Shown piece by piece: positions 25,650 through 35,782 of a stretch of 61,056 nucleotides of DNA. Source of the stretch: Candidatus Moraniibacteriota bacterium (GTDB lineage: Bacteria; Patescibacteriota; Minisyncoccia; Moranbacterales; UBA1568); assembly GCA_028711705.1 (NCBI GenBank), contig JAQTRS010000006.1, positions 1 through 61,056 of the forward strand. The letters are read 5' to 3'. Both the position numbers and the translations under genes were made by a program. Under the pieces are notes generated by a model that searched no databases, had not been told where the DNA came from, and saw only the letters and a program-made list of their open reading frames with translations. Every line of letters starts with the position of its first letter. Within the stretch, counting starts at the first letter, position 1.

Positions 25650-25709
25650 ATGAATATACGACAAGCCTTGAGGCCTGTCGCCAGGATTTCTTGGCGGCAG
25701 GTTTTTTAA
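25650..25709 (+). CDS. Possible 19-residue leader peptide before rpsF
   Basis: ATG at 25650 opens MNIRQALRPVARISWRQVF, which ends with TAA inside the T-run of the terminator-like hairpin at 25674-25708. A ribosome on this frame would sit on the alternative hairpin, as in transcription attenuators. A purine-rich AGGAG is 12 bases upstream, longer than ideal, so translation is uncertain. Confidence 0.35.
   Translation: MNIRQALRPVARISWRQVF
25659..25708 (+). promoter_or_regulatory. Possible attenuator in the rpsF leader
   Basis: Two hairpins compete for the same bases. The first is CGACAAGCC-ttga-GGCCTGTCG (25659-25680, one mismatch). The second is CCTGTCGCCA paired with TGGCGGCAGG (25674-25701, ten pairs including one G-T), followed by six T, a typical terminator. 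Ribosomal protein operons are often regulated by leaders of this kind, and S6-S18 binds its own leader in several phyla. It could also simply terminate the upstream gene. Confidence 0.55.
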
Positions 25710-25731
25710 TTCGTGAGTTGATATAATGTAT

Positions 25732-26295
25732 ATGATAGAATATGAATTGCTCTATTTGGTGGCGGAGTCAAAGGAAATCGATTTGGCTCGCATCCGGGAA
25801 GAAGTGAAGGCGATCGTAGAAGGCGAGGGCGGCATCTATAGCAGTGCCGAAAAGTTAGAAAAGCGCAAGCTCGCGTATGCCATCAAGCGAGAGATTCGCG
25901 GTACGTATATCGCGCAGCGATTCACAACACCGGACAAAAACGACCGTGAGGCAAGCGTCGAGGCGGGTGACCCGAGCATTATCGGGCTCATCAATCGCAA
26001 GCTGACACTCTATCGCGACGTGCTTCGCTTTATCGTCGTGCGTGCGGAAGGTTTGCCATCGCTTACCCCGGAAGAGGGAACCTCGAAGGTGGTGGCGGAA
26101 GTGGCCAAGGAAGCGCAGGCTAAGAAGGCTGCTATCGAGAAAAAGACTGTACGAAAGCCAAAGGTAGAGGCAGTTTCCGAAGCCATGAAGGCAGAGTCTG
26201 TCAAAGAGACGGCTTCTGCCGAAAAGAAGGAGGAGAAGGCTCCGGCAACCGAGGCCGAACTCGACAAGCAATTAGAAGAGGTTTTGCATATCTAA
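25732..26295 (+). CDS. rpsF: 30S ribosomal protein bS6 with C-terminal extension
   Basis: 187 residues from the ATG at 25732 (MIEYELLYLVAESKEID), which fits the usual S6 N-terminus; an ATG at 25726 adds two residues. The S6 fold covers residues 1-105 (RKLAYAIKREIRGTYIAQRF, LTLYRDVLRFIVVRAEG). The last 75 residues are a Lys/Glu/Ala-rich tail absent from typical S6 (about 95-135 residues). It opens the conserved rpsF-ssb-rpsR cluster. Confidence 0.93.
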   Translation: MIEYELLYLVAESKEIDLARIREEVKAIVEGEGGIYSSAEKLEKRKLAYAIKREIRGTYIAQRFTTPDKNDREASVEAGDPSIIGLINRKLTLYRDVLRFIVVRAEGLPSLTPEEGTSKVVAEVAKEAQAKKAAIEKKTVRKPKVEAVSEAMKAESVKETASAEKKEEKAPATEAELDKQLEEVLHI

Positions 26296-26370
26296 CACAC
26301 ATTAATACATACGCGGTCTCAATAGAAAAATACAGAGAGTAAAACTATTGGCGCCCCGTATCCTTGGTCT

Positions 26371-26862
26371 ATGAATGTTAACAAAGTAATACTTGTTGGA
26401 CGTTTGACCCGTGACCCGGAAATCAGGACGACCCCATCCGGTCAGACGGTAGCCACCATCGGTTTGGCAACGAGTGATCGTTGGAATGACAAGAATGGAC
26501 AAAAGCAGGAACGGACGGAATTCCACAGGGTCGTCTTGTGGGGGCGCATCGCGGAAATCGCCGGGCAATACCTTACGAAGGGACAGGAAGCATTCTTTGA
26601 GGGACGCCTCCAGACGCAGACGTTCACCGGAAAAGACGGCGTGGAACGCAAGATGGTCGAGATCGTTGCGGACAGCATGCAGTTGGGAAGTCGTGCCCAG
26701 GGAACGAGCGCCCCTTCCGGCAGCGCCCCAAGACAGACCGCCCCGGCGCAGCAAAGACCGGCCCCGCAAGCAAGGCAGCAGTCTCCGGTAGAAGAGGAGA
26801 TCCCGACCATCAACCTCGATGACGAGCGCGATGAGATCAGGATTGAAGATGTGCCGTTCTAG
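26371..26862 (+). CDS. ssb: Single-stranded DNA-binding protein
   Basis: 163 residues. The OB fold covers residues 1-108 ([54 protein letters not shown]). A Pro/Gln-rich disordered linker follows, and the acidic tail IRIEDVPF ends in the typical D-x-P-F tip that recruits repair and replication proteins. Between rpsF and rpsR, its standard place. Confidence 0.97.
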   Translation: MNVNKVILVGRLTRDPEIRTTPSGQTVATIGLATSDRWNDKNGQKQERTEFHRVVLWGRIAEIAGQYLTKGQEAFFEGRLQTQTFTGKDGVERKMVEIVADSMQLGSRAQGTSAPSGSAPRQTAPAQQRPAPQARQQSPVEEEIPTINLDDERDEIRIEDVPF

Positions 26863-26897
26863 TCGGCAGAGAGGATATTAATTATAAGAGTTTTATT

Positions 26898-27104
26898 ATG
26901 GTAGACACCAAGAACACCGCTTCCTCAGAGAAGCTTGAGAACATCGATTACAAAGACGCCTATTTCTTGCGACGATTTTTGAATTCCCAGGGAAAGATCT
27001 ACCCTCCGAAGAAGTACGGCCTGTCCACGAAGCAGCAGCGGGAATTGACACAAGCCATCAAGCGCGCCCGTTTCATGGCCCTTATCCCGTACGTGATTAA
27101 GTAG
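26898..27104 (+). CDS. rpsR: 30S ribosomal protein bS18
   Basis: 68 residues, slightly shorter than E. coli S18 (75). The S18 core is clear: [19 protein letters not shown], then [20 protein letters not shown] and PYVIK at the end. It partners S6 on the 30S platform. Last gene of the rpsF-ssb-rpsR unit. Confidence 0.95.
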   Translation: MVDTKNTASSEKLENIDYKDAYFLRRFLNSQGKIYPPKKYGLSTKQQRELTQAIKRARFMALIPYVIK

Positions 27105-27166
27105 TTTTAGTTTTTACACAAGCGATATTCTATTGAATTTTTCTTGAGACATTTTGTTTGAAAAAA

Positions 27167-27233
27167 CTTTTTACATTTTGAGAATACCCATTGATTGTGT
27201 TGAGTGAGGGGTATTATCAGGTAATGTAAAAAG
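27167..27233 (+). promoter_or_regulatory. Two-part hairpin upstream of efp
   Basis: CTTTTTACATT (27167-27177) pairs with AATGTAAAAAG (27223-27233), and inside it AATACCC (27183-27189) pairs with GGGTATT (27209-27215), leaving an internal loop and a 19-base end loop. There is no T-run after it. It lies 51 bases before the efp start in an AT-rich 180-base gap and may be a leader RNA or a protein-binding site. Confidence 0.55.
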
Positions 27234-27284
27234 CTTTTGAGTCTGTCGAAAGAAACATTCAATGGGATATCGCCGCACTTTGTT

Positions 27285-27842
27285 ATGTTGAATCTCAGTG
27301 AAATCAAAACAGGCAAGAATATCTTGTGGGAAGAACAGCCCTATGTCGTGCTGCATCACGAGCATTCCAAAACGGGCCGTGCCGGCGCGGTGCTCCGCAC
27401 GAAGCTCAAAAACCTCTTGACGGGCGCCGTGCTCGACAAGACGTTCCAGGGATCGGAGAAGATCGATAATGCCGACATGTCCAAAGCCAAGGCGCAGTTC
27501 CTGTACCTGGAAGGGGATCATTATGTCTTCATGGACAATGAAAGCTATGAACAGTTCTTCCTTTCCAAGGAAACTCTGGGCCAGAGCGCTTCGTATCTGG
27601 TCGAAGGGACCGAAGTGACCATCCTTCAGTTCAATGGGCAACCGGTCAATATGGAGCTTCCGATCAAAATGACGCTGACCGTCGTGGATGCGCCTCCCGG
27701 CATCAAGGGCGATTCCGTGTCCGGCGGCGACAAGGTGGTGACGGTCGAGACCGGACTGAAGGTCACGACACCGCTCTTCGTCAAAGAAGGCGACAGAATC
27801 ATCATCAATACCGAGCAGGGAACATACGTTTCCCGTGCGTAG
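27285..27842 (+). CDS. efp: Translation elongation factor P
   Basis: 185 residues with the three beta-barrel domains of EF-P. LSEIKTGKNILWEEQPYVVL opens the KOW-like domain; HEHSKTGRAGAVLRTKLKNL holds the loop where Lys (in SKTGRA) is modified in some bacteria; the C-terminal OB domain ends GDRIIINTEQGTYVSRA. It relieves stalling at polyproline. The ATG at 27285 is chosen over the TTG at 27237 because similarity begins at MLNLSEIKTG. Confidence 0.95.
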   Translation: MLNLSEIKTGKNILWEEQPYVVLHHEHSKTGRAGAVLRTKLKNLLTGAVLDKTFQGSEKIDNADMSKAKAQFLYLEGDHYVFMDNESYEQFFLSKETLGQSASYLVEGTEVTILQFNGQPVNMELPIKMTLTVVDAPPGIKGDSVSGGDKVVTVETGLKVTTPLFVKEGDRIIINTEQGTYVSRA

Positions 27843-27854
27843 TTTAACATGATA

Positions 27855-27900
27855 TATACCAAAAAACAGGGAACAAAACCCTGTTTTTTGGTATAAAAAA
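27855..27900 (+). terminator. efp terminator
   Basis: A 17-bp perfect stem from TATACCAAAAAACAGGG to its complement with loop AACAAAA, then an A-rich run; the T-run lies in the second arm. Very stable. Confidence 0.8.
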
Positions 27901-27941
27901 CCCCTTCATCACCAATTGACTTGCATTGATGAGAAGGGGTT
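27896..27941 (-). terminator. Terminator of the minus-strand membrane protein gene
   Basis: Read on the minus strand, AACCCCTTCTCATCA pairs with TGATGAAGGGGTT (two-base bulge), followed by six T. It faces the efp terminator, so the two convergent units have separate signals. Confidence 0.75.
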
Positions 27942-28015
27942 GTCGCATGAGGACTTTTTCCGGCGATGATTTTATGGAAAGTCTATCGGAGTCTATCTTA
28001 TTCGTTAAAATTCTT

Positions 28016-28687
28016 TCATTGATCACCATCGCTAACGATGAGAATTTTAACCGGAAGCTCATTGGTGAATCTTATCGTCAATCTTTGTTGGAGCGCCAAG
28101 AGCTTTTTGTCAGATGCCTCGATATTTTGTTGGGAGTTCGGCAGTATCGTTTTTCCAACCCAGGCTTCATCTGTGATGATGGCCTTAATATCGTCACAGA
28201 GACCACGGACACCATTGGTTTTGTAATGATGATAAAAGTCGGCATAGTTCACGATTTTGATTTCACCTATGAAAAACCACCCTGGATTTTCAATGTAGAC
28301 ACCGTCTTCCGTGCGCCCTTGAAGCACTATACGAGAGCAATCAAAAATGGTGTTTCTCAGCCGGACGTAATCGTCATTTTCGGGTATTCTCCATGCGCCG
28401 TAGGGAAGTGGAATGATATCGCCCTGCTCGGTTATACGTACCGTCGGCGATGAAAAGTAGGTCGGATAAACGGGGAGTATTGAACAGACAAGTAGTAAAC
28501 ACAAGCTAATGAATCGCACTGCATCGATAGTATTTTCAACTTCAACCCTGAGATGATGAGCATCGTTTTTATACCGCCAGCTTTTTGGGGCATGTTTTTT
28601 AATAAGTCTTGCGACAACATAACAGAATACAATGGTGATAATTGCTACCAATAGCCACCAAATAACTATTTCAACACGATAATTCAT
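28016..28687 (-). CDS. Uncharacterised two-span membrane protein
   Basis: 223 residues from the ATG at 28687, which has a good Shine-Dalgarno AGGAG eight bases upstream; an earlier in-frame start at 28786 would precede it by 33 codons. Two hydrophobic segments (about residues 6-28 and 58-78) flank a short basic loop; the remaining 140 residues are soluble and probably extracytoplasmic (TEQGDIIPLPYGAWRIPEND). The coding region is more AT-rich than its neighbours, which may point to separate ancestry. Family not recognised. Confidence 0.65.
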   Translation of the reverse strand: MNYRVEIVIWWLLVAIITIVFCYVVARLIKKHAPKSWRYKNDAHHLRVEVENTIDAVRFISLCLLLVCSILPVYPTYFSSPTVRITEQGDIIPLPYGAWRIPENDDYVRLRNTIFDCSRIVLQGRTEDGVYIENPGWFFIGEIKIVNYADFYHHYKTNGVRGLCDDIKAIITDEAWVGKTILPNSQQNIEASDKKLLALQQRLTIRFTNELPVKILIVSDGDQ

Positions 28688-28809
28688 GACTTTTCTCCTG
28701 AAGAATGGTTGCTCGCGAAATGCGAAATAAATTGGTAAATAGCCGTTTGTACGCGAGATATTCATCGCGACAATGAATAGTAGCATATTTGGGTGTTTTG
28801 TGTCAATGG

Positions 28810-28838
28810 TTGCTTGTCGGGCGGAAAAAGGCTATAAT
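28810..28838 (+). promoter_or_regulatory. Promoter of the gene at 28885
   Basis: TTGCTT (28810-28815), a 17-base spacer and TATAAT (28833-28838). The 5' UTR would be about 40 bases. Confidence 0.6.
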
Positions 28839-28884
28839 GATGAAGAAGCTCAAAGAGCTTATATAAAAGAAAAAACTACCTCCT

Positions 28885-29331
28885 ATGTCGTTACAAGGCT
28901 ATCTTTTGGGGTTGAAGATGAGCACGCTGTTCGCCTTTTCCGCGTGGGCGGGAGTGGTGCTGTATATCGATCCGGAGACGGCGGGTATGTTCGGGAGGAG
29001 CCTTTTTTTTATCACGCTTTTTTTGTGGCTGTCGGGTGCGCTCACGCTCATACTGACATGGCTGCAAAGGAGATGGTGCGATGATGAGCGGGCGGCCCGT
29101 TCACTCGGATCAAATATGCGGCAAAGCGTCTTTGTCGCATGCCTGCTTCTGACGCTTCTGACGCTTCAGTATTTCAAGGTCCTCGCCTTTTGGAATGGGC
29201 TTCTGATCGGCGTCGCGTTCCTTTTGATCGAATTGTATTTCACGCATGCCTCGGCGGCGTGTCATGATTCACAGAGTTCAGAACTTAAACCAAGAACCCA
29301 GCATTCCCGATTGAAGCCGCGGCGGATGTAG
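28885..29331 (+). CDS. Uncharacterised four-span membrane protein
   Basis: 148 residues with about four hydrophobic segments in two pairs: LSTLFAFSAWAGVVLYIDPE-like and a second helix ending LILTWLQRRWCDDERAARSL, then QSVFVACLLLTLLTLQYF and LIGVAFLLIELYF. The C-terminal 25 residues are polar and probably disordered. Family not recognised. gyrB starts 72 bases downstream. Confidence 0.65.
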   Translation: MSLQGYLLGLKMSTLFAFSAWAGVVLYIDPETAGMFGRSLFFITLFLWLSGALTLILTWLQRRWCDDERAARSLGSNMRQSVFVACLLLTLLTLQYFKVLAFWNGLLIGVAFLLIELYFTHASAACHDSQSSELKPRTQHSRLKPRRM

Positions 29332-29378
29332 CGGAAAGGATTTGAGGGGTGCATTTTGTGAGTGAACGGATGTAATAG

Positions 29379-31469
<2,091 letters not shown>

Positions 31470-31531
31470 GTTCTTGCGGCAAGGTTGACGTGCGCGATGT
31501 ATCCGTGCTACCTTTGGCAGAGCCTTAAGAA

Positions 31532-31560
31532 TTGTCGTTTGTTATTTTTTAGGTTACAAT
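31532..31560 (+). promoter_or_regulatory. Promoter placed for a leaderless mRNA (zinc-ribbon protein)
   Basis: TTGTCG (31532-31537), a 17-base spacer and TACAAT (31555-31560), six bases before the ATG at 31567. Confidence 0.65.
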
Positions 31561-31566
31561 GGGCCT

Positions 31567-31887
31567 ATGAAAACCTCTTTAGAAAATTTGAAGCCGCTGA
31601 TGCGCTGTTCCGTGTGCAATCACAAGTATGAGCCTGTCAAGGCTTTGCTTTTGGAGGAGCAGGACGGGCAGACAACGTTTCATTTGACGTGCGCCCAGTG
31701 CGGCGTCTCGACGGTGGTATTCGTCTCGACCACCCAGTTCGGGGTGGTAAGCATGGGTATCCTGACCGATCTGGAGGGCGATGAGGTGAGGAATCTATTC
31801 GGCGACGAGGCCATTTCGAGCGATCAGGTGCTCGATGTCCATACTTTTTTCAAGAGTTTTGATGGAAGCGCGAAGGAATTCATGTAA
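31567..31887 (+). CDS. Small zinc-ribbon-like protein
   Basis: 106 residues. Two Cys pairs, MRCSVCNHKYEP (C-x-x-C) and LTCAQCGVS (C-x-x-C), about 30 residues apart, form a probable zinc ribbon, with a short beta region between. The C-terminal part (LTDLEGDEVRNLFGDEAISS) is acidic and helical. No membrane segment. Such proteins often bind nucleic acid or a partner protein, but nothing more specific can be said. Confidence 0.65.
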   Translation: MKTSLENLKPLMRCSVCNHKYEPVKALLLEEQDGQTTFHLTCAQCGVSTVVFVSTTQFGVVSMGILTDLEGDEVRNLFGDEAISSDQVLDVHTFFKSFDGSAKEFM

Positions 31888-31934
31888 GATTAATTGAAAG
31901 GGAAGCTCTCTGGTTTTCCTCTAACGAGAAATGT

Positions 31935-32585
31935 ATGTCAAATATAGTATTGAAAGCGACGAAACGGGATGTTGCCGGGAAAGCGATGCGAGCCGCTAAG
32001 AATGCATTGCAATTGCCGGTGGTCGTTTATGGCCATAATATCGCTTCTCGCAATCTGTGGGTACCTTCTTTGGATTTTGCGAAGGCATACAAGGCTGCCG
32101 GAGAGAGCACGATTATCTCGCTCGATGTCGAGGGGGATAAGAAAGTGAACACCCTGATTCATGACACGCAGATGGATCCGATGTCCGGAGTCTTCACACA
32201 TGCCGACCTTTTGCAGGTCCGTATGGATGAGGAAATCGAAGCGCATATCCCGCTTGAGTTTGTGGGCGAGTCCGCTGCTGTCAAGACATTGGGAGGCATG
32301 CTTTTGAAGAATACGGATGAAGTGTTGGTGAGTTGTTTGCCGGCCGATCTGCCGCATTCCGTCACGGTTGACATTTCCGCATTGGCGACATTCGATGACC
32401 ACATCAAGGTGAGCGATCTGAAAATCTCTGACAAGGTGAAGGTGCTCAGCGAAGCCGATCTGATTGTGGCTGGCGTGACGCCTCCTCGAACCGCCGCACA
32501 GATCGCCGAGCTCGACGTGAAGGCCGAAGCCGATGTGACCAAGGTCGAAGGCGTGGTGAAGGAAGAAAAAACGGAGACGAAATAG
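31935..32585 (+). CDS. rplY: 50S ribosomal protein bL25, long CTC form
   Basis: 216 residues. The N-terminal L25 domain (about 1-92, LKATKRDVAGKAMRAAKNAL; VVYGHNIASRNLWV) binds 5S rRNA, and the C-terminal TL5/CTC beta domain follows (about 95-190, EIEAHIPLEFVGESAAVKTL). The tail is Lys/Glu-rich. This long form is the general stress protein type. A terminator shared with the convergent pth gene follows. Confidence 0.93.
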   Translation: MSNIVLKATKRDVAGKAMRAAKNALQLPVVVYGHNIASRNLWVPSLDFAKAYKAAGESTIISLDVEGDKKVNTLIHDTQMDPMSGVFTHADLLQVRMDEEIEAHIPLEFVGESAAVKTLGGMLLKNTDEVLVSCLPADLPHSVTVDISALATFDDHIKVSDLKISDKVKVLSEADLIVAGVTPPRTAAQIAELDVKAEADVTKVEGVVKEEKTETK

Positions 32586-32602
32586 TCCCTGCCCTCTTTT
32601 AC

Positions 32603-32634
32603 AAAAACCCCGCGGAGTGTTCCGTGGGGTTTTT
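32603..32634. terminator. Bidirectional terminator between rplY and pth
   Basis: AAAAACCCCGCGGA pairs with TCCGTGGGGTTTTT (one mismatch), loop GTGT. The T-run on each strand lets it serve both convergent genes. Confidence 0.85.
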
Positions 32635-32644
32635 GCCATTTAAA

Positions 32645-33199
32645 TTAGAGCGACTCAGCGGTGATAAACTTTTCGACTTCTTCCTGATACCGGGAAAGGC
32701 TGCCTTGAAGAGTCTCCCGTTCTTCATCGGTGAAGGCGTCGAGGACGAAATCATGGGCGCTACGTAGGCAAGAGGCGTCTTGCTGCTTGGTGGCGATGCC
32801 GATGCGGAGGCGGGAGAAGGCCTGTGTCCTAAGATGCTCGATGATATTTTTGATGCCGTTGTGCCCGGCAGCGGAAGAATCGGTTGCGATCTTGTGCTTT
32901 CCTAAGGGTAGGTCCAATTCATCCTGCACGACGAAGACATGAGCGGGGGAGAGCTTATAGAAGTCGAGGACTTTCCTGACAGATGCGCCGGAGAGGTTCA
33001 TGAAGGTCTGCGGTTTCACGAGTAGCACCTTTTTCCCGAGGACGGTGCCTTCGGAAACTTCCGCATCGAATTTCTTATTGAGAAGGAAACCCGGAAATCC
33101 CCAGGCCTTCCTGAGCTCATCCAGGACCATGAAGCCGATATTATGCCGTGTCTTTTCGTATTTTTTTCCCGGATTGCCCAGGCCGATAATGATTTTCAT
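32645..33199 (-). CDS. pth: Peptidyl-tRNA hydrolase
   Basis: 184 residues. MKIIIGLGNPGKKYEKTRHN contains the catalytic His of the family (TRHNIGF), followed by KPQTFMNLSGASVRKVLDFY, VVQDELDLPLGKHKI and AGHNGIKNIIEHL. It recycles tRNA from prematurely released peptidyl-tRNA. Confidence 0.96.
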   Translation of the reverse strand: MKIIIGLGNPGKKYEKTRHNIGFMVLDELRKAWGFPGFLLNKKFDAEVSEGTVLGKKVLLVKPQTFMNLSGASVRKVLDFYKLSPAHVFVVQDELDLPLGKHKIATDSSAAGHNGIKNIIEHLRTQAFSRLRIGIATKQQDASCLRSAHDFVLDAFTDEERETLQGSLSRYQEEVEKFITAESL

Positions 33200-33283
33200 G
33201 GTATTGTGGTTAGGTGAGTGATGAGGTCTTTTCTGGTCGAGTGAGTGATGTGATAATCCTATTCATCTCTCTTATACCCAGGA

Positions 33284-33395
33284 GAATTATGGAATAATAT
33301 CTTTTATGGAGGCTTGCGAGCCTGGCGAGGCGAGTACGAGGAATTTTTTAGCAAAAAAATATCCGTACTCCATAAAAGATATTATTCCATAATTC
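33284..33395. repeat. Hairpin element with conserved core, copy 2 (core reversed)
   Basis: Perfect 27-bp arms (33284-33310, 33369-33395) enclose a 58-base core (33311-33368) that matches the cores of copies 1, 3 and 4 as its reverse complement. It lies between the pth start and the LCP gene stop. The outer seven bases GAATTAT and inner TTATGGA of the arms are shared with copy 3; the middle differs. Confidence 0.9.
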
Positions 33396-33412
33396 GTACC
33401 TTGCTACAGTTT

Positions 33413-35026
33413 TTAAGGAGTCATTTCCTTCGGGTAAGCGATACTATCATCCTCCGCATTTTTGAAATCGTCGATCGAATCCTCTTCGAAATCCAGATCC
33501 TTGCCGAGTTTATCGCCCAAAATCAGAATGAAATCGCTTGAAGGCTCGTCCTCCTGCGTCATGCTTCCGTCGCTTTCCTTGAGCGTGATGGGGAGTTTCT
33601 TGAGGAGCTCGTCGAGACTGAAAGGCTTCTCCCGATCGGTGTTGTCTATAATGAAGCTATCATTTTGCGCCGATTCTGTCGAGTTGTCCGTCGCGATGCG
33701 GACCTGACCGGAGCCGAGGTTTTCCTGGAGCAGTCTTTTTACCCGATACGTGAGCGAAGGGCTTGAGGATCGATTGATGATGGTGATGCTGGCCTCTTCG
33801 GCGGCGATAGCCTCTCCCCGCCGTTTGATGGCATTGATATCGAAGAGGTTGGCGGCGACATCCTGTATCTCGCTGTAGTTGCCGACGCGCGGCACGAGGG
33901 TGAACATCCTGGTTTGGCCGACCATGACATGCGATACCCGAAGGAGGCTATCCGGTTTCCAGGCATCGACAACCACGTTGCTGATATTGTTCGTGTCCAC
34001 TTGTTTGCTGAGCGCGATAAAGCTGTTGATTTCCTCGGGAGCGATGGTGGTTTTGATGCTGTCGCCCAAGATGGTGAGGAGGTCATTGAGCGCGAACGCA
34101 TCGACGAAAGTCTTGAGGGAGAAGGCTTTGCTTTTGACGGCTTGGATGACTTGCTGCTGCCGCTTGGCGCGACCGAAATCCCCCTCGGGATCGTCGTGCC
34201 GTTCGCGGACGTACTTGAGTGCGGTCGCTCCGTTCAGCGTCTGCCACCCTTTTTTGATTTCGAAGGTCTCATAGCTGTAATTGGGTCCCGGGTAGCGGGA
34301 ATCATAGATGTCCCGCATCACCTCCACATTGATGTCTCCGAGGGCGTCGATGACTTTTTCGAAGCCGTCGAAATCGATGATGAAGGAATAGTGTATGGGA
34401 AGATCGGTGATGTCGGCGACTGTTTTTTCGATAAGGTCTATGCCGTTACCCTGCGCAAGGCCGTGCTGATAAACGGCGTTTATCTTGGTGAAGATGGAGG
34501 TATCGGGTACCTTAACGTAGAGGTCGCGCGGCAGCGAGAGGAGGGCGATTTTATCGGTGTTCGTGTCGATGCTCATGACTATGATGGTGTCGGTCAGGTC
34601 ACGACCGGAGTGGTGCTCACCGGCCCTTCCGAGAAGCAGTATATTGGTCCGCCCGTCTGCCGCCCCTTTGAGCGGGAGCTTGTCGGTCGCGATGAGCGAT
34701 GTCGCAAGCGATCGCATGCGCTCAAGCGTTCCCTGCGATGGTCCTTCGTTGGCGGCCGTCTGGTCTTGGGAGGATACCTGCATCGTGCGGCTGACGCGTG
34801 CGATTTTCCAGGCGAAATACCCGCACCAGGAAAGGATGATAAGGAGGATGACGAAGAGGATTTTTTTCCACAAAGAACGCTTTTTTTCGGGAACTTTTTT
34901 TGAGAAGGGTCTTGGTGAAAGACGCGGCGAAGGAGGTGGATCAAGGGTTGGCAGAGGAGCGGGGGTTGGTGCGCGATAGGGAGGCGAAGCTGGCCGTATT
35001 GTGGGTTTTTTGCTTATACTGTCCAT
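33413..35026 (-). CDS. LytR-CpsA-Psr (LCP) family protein with LytR C-terminal domain
   Basis: About 537 residues: Pro-rich cytoplasmic N-terminus (about 1-55), one membrane helix (KKILFVILLIILSWCGYFAW), LCP domain (about 110-330: NILLLGRAGEHHSG, DTIIVMSIDTNTDKIALLSL, PRDLYVKVP, the Asp/Arg residues that hold polyprenyl pyrophosphate) and a LytR_C domain (about 430-500). LCP enzymes attach glycopolymers to peptidoglycan or proteins at the cell surface. The ATG at 35026 (MDSISKKP) is preferred to the TTG at 35044. Confidence 0.92.
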   Translation of the reverse strand: MDSISKKPTIRPASPPYRAPTPAPLPTLDPPPSPRLSPRPFSKKVPEKKRSLWKKILFVILLIILSWCGYFAWKIARVSRTMQVSSQDQTAANEGPSQGTLERMRSLATSLIATDKLPLKGAADGRTNILLLGRAGEHHSGRDLTDTIIVMSIDTNTDKIALLSLPRDLYVKVPDTSIFTKINAVYQHGLAQGNGIDLIEKTVADITDLPIHYSFIIDFDGFEKVIDALGDINVEVMRDIYDSRYPGPNYSYETFEIKKGWQTLNGATALKYVRERHDDPEGDFGRAKRQQQVIQAVKSKAFSLKTFVDAFALNDLLTILGDSIKTTIAPEEINSFIALSKQVDTNNISNVVVDAWKPDSLLRVSHVMVGQTRMFTLVPRVGNYSEIQDVAANLFDINAIKRRGEAIAAEEASITIINRSSSPSLTYRVKRLLQENLGSGQVRIATDNSTESAQNDSFIIDNTDREKPFSLDELLKKLPITLKESDGSMTQEDEPSSDFILILGDKLGKDLDFEEDSIDDFKNAEDDSIAYPKEMTP

Positions 35027-35109
35027 AAATAGGTACCTTGCCAAAAGACTATCTTTGTGATATCCTGTGGGTAATTAGTTTAATTTTTTTTGTCGGTGGT
35101 AACTTTTTT

Positions 35110-35763
35110 ATGAGCCAGGATATTTCACAAAATCACAATGACGCTTCCGACGAGGATATATATGGTATCGGGCGCTTTTTATGGGAAATCGTCAAAGTCT
35201 GCATACTCGCTTTCGTTATCATTATACCAATCCGCGTGTTTTTTTTCCAGCCTTTCTTCGTACAAGGAGCGAGCATGGAGCCGAATTTCTCGGATGGGCA
35301 GTATCTGATTATCGGGGAACTCGGATATAAGAAAACGGATATGGATCTTTTGGGACTGCATACGATTTCTGTCGATCCGACAAAGGAATTGCAACGTCAG
35401 GAAGTAGCGGTCTTTCATCCGCCTTCCGCACCGAGCGCCGATCAATTCTTCATCAAGCGGGTCATCGGCCTTCCGGGCGAGACTGTTGAGATCAAGAACG
35501 GGCATGTGACTATCTACAACCCCACTCATTCGGAGGGATTCGTTCTGGATGAGAGCGCTTATTTAAGCTCAACCGTACCGACATTCGCCTCCAATGGCAA
35601 TGCCACGTATTCGGTCCATCTGAAGGATGATGAATATTTCCTGATGGGGGATAATCGTTTGTATAGCCATGACTCGAGGGCTTTCGGTCCCGTGAGCAAA
35701 GATAAGATTACCGGACGGGTGCTGTTGCGGGCATGGCCTGTGAACAAGGCGGAGATATACTAA
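35110..35763 (+). CDS. lepB: Signal peptidase I
   Basis: 217 residues with one N-terminal membrane helix (IVKVCILAFVIIIPIRVFFF). The catalytic Ser is in GASMEPNFSDGQYLI and the Lys in FFIKRVIGLPGETV; the family box GDNRLYSHDSRAFGPV follows. It removes signal peptides outside the membrane. ATG 35110 is chosen over 35038 because the latter would add a second hydrophobic segment not usual in the family. Confidence 0.95.
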   Translation: MSQDISQNHNDASDEDIYGIGRFLWEIVKVCILAFVIIIPIRVFFFQPFFVQGASMEPNFSDGQYLIIGELGYKKTDMDLLGLHTISVDPTKELQRQEVAVFHPPSAPSADQFFIKRVIGLPGETVEIKNGHVTIYNPTHSEGFVLDESAYLSSTVPTFASNGNATYSVHLKDDEYFLMGDNRLYSHDSRAFGPVSKDKITGRVLLRAWPVNKAEIY

Positions 35764-35782
35764 ATTCCTATTCATACCCTTT

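Noticed and set aside
33914-34903. Plus-strand ORF of 329 codons
   Set aside because: Antisense to the LCP protein gene, which has intact motifs.
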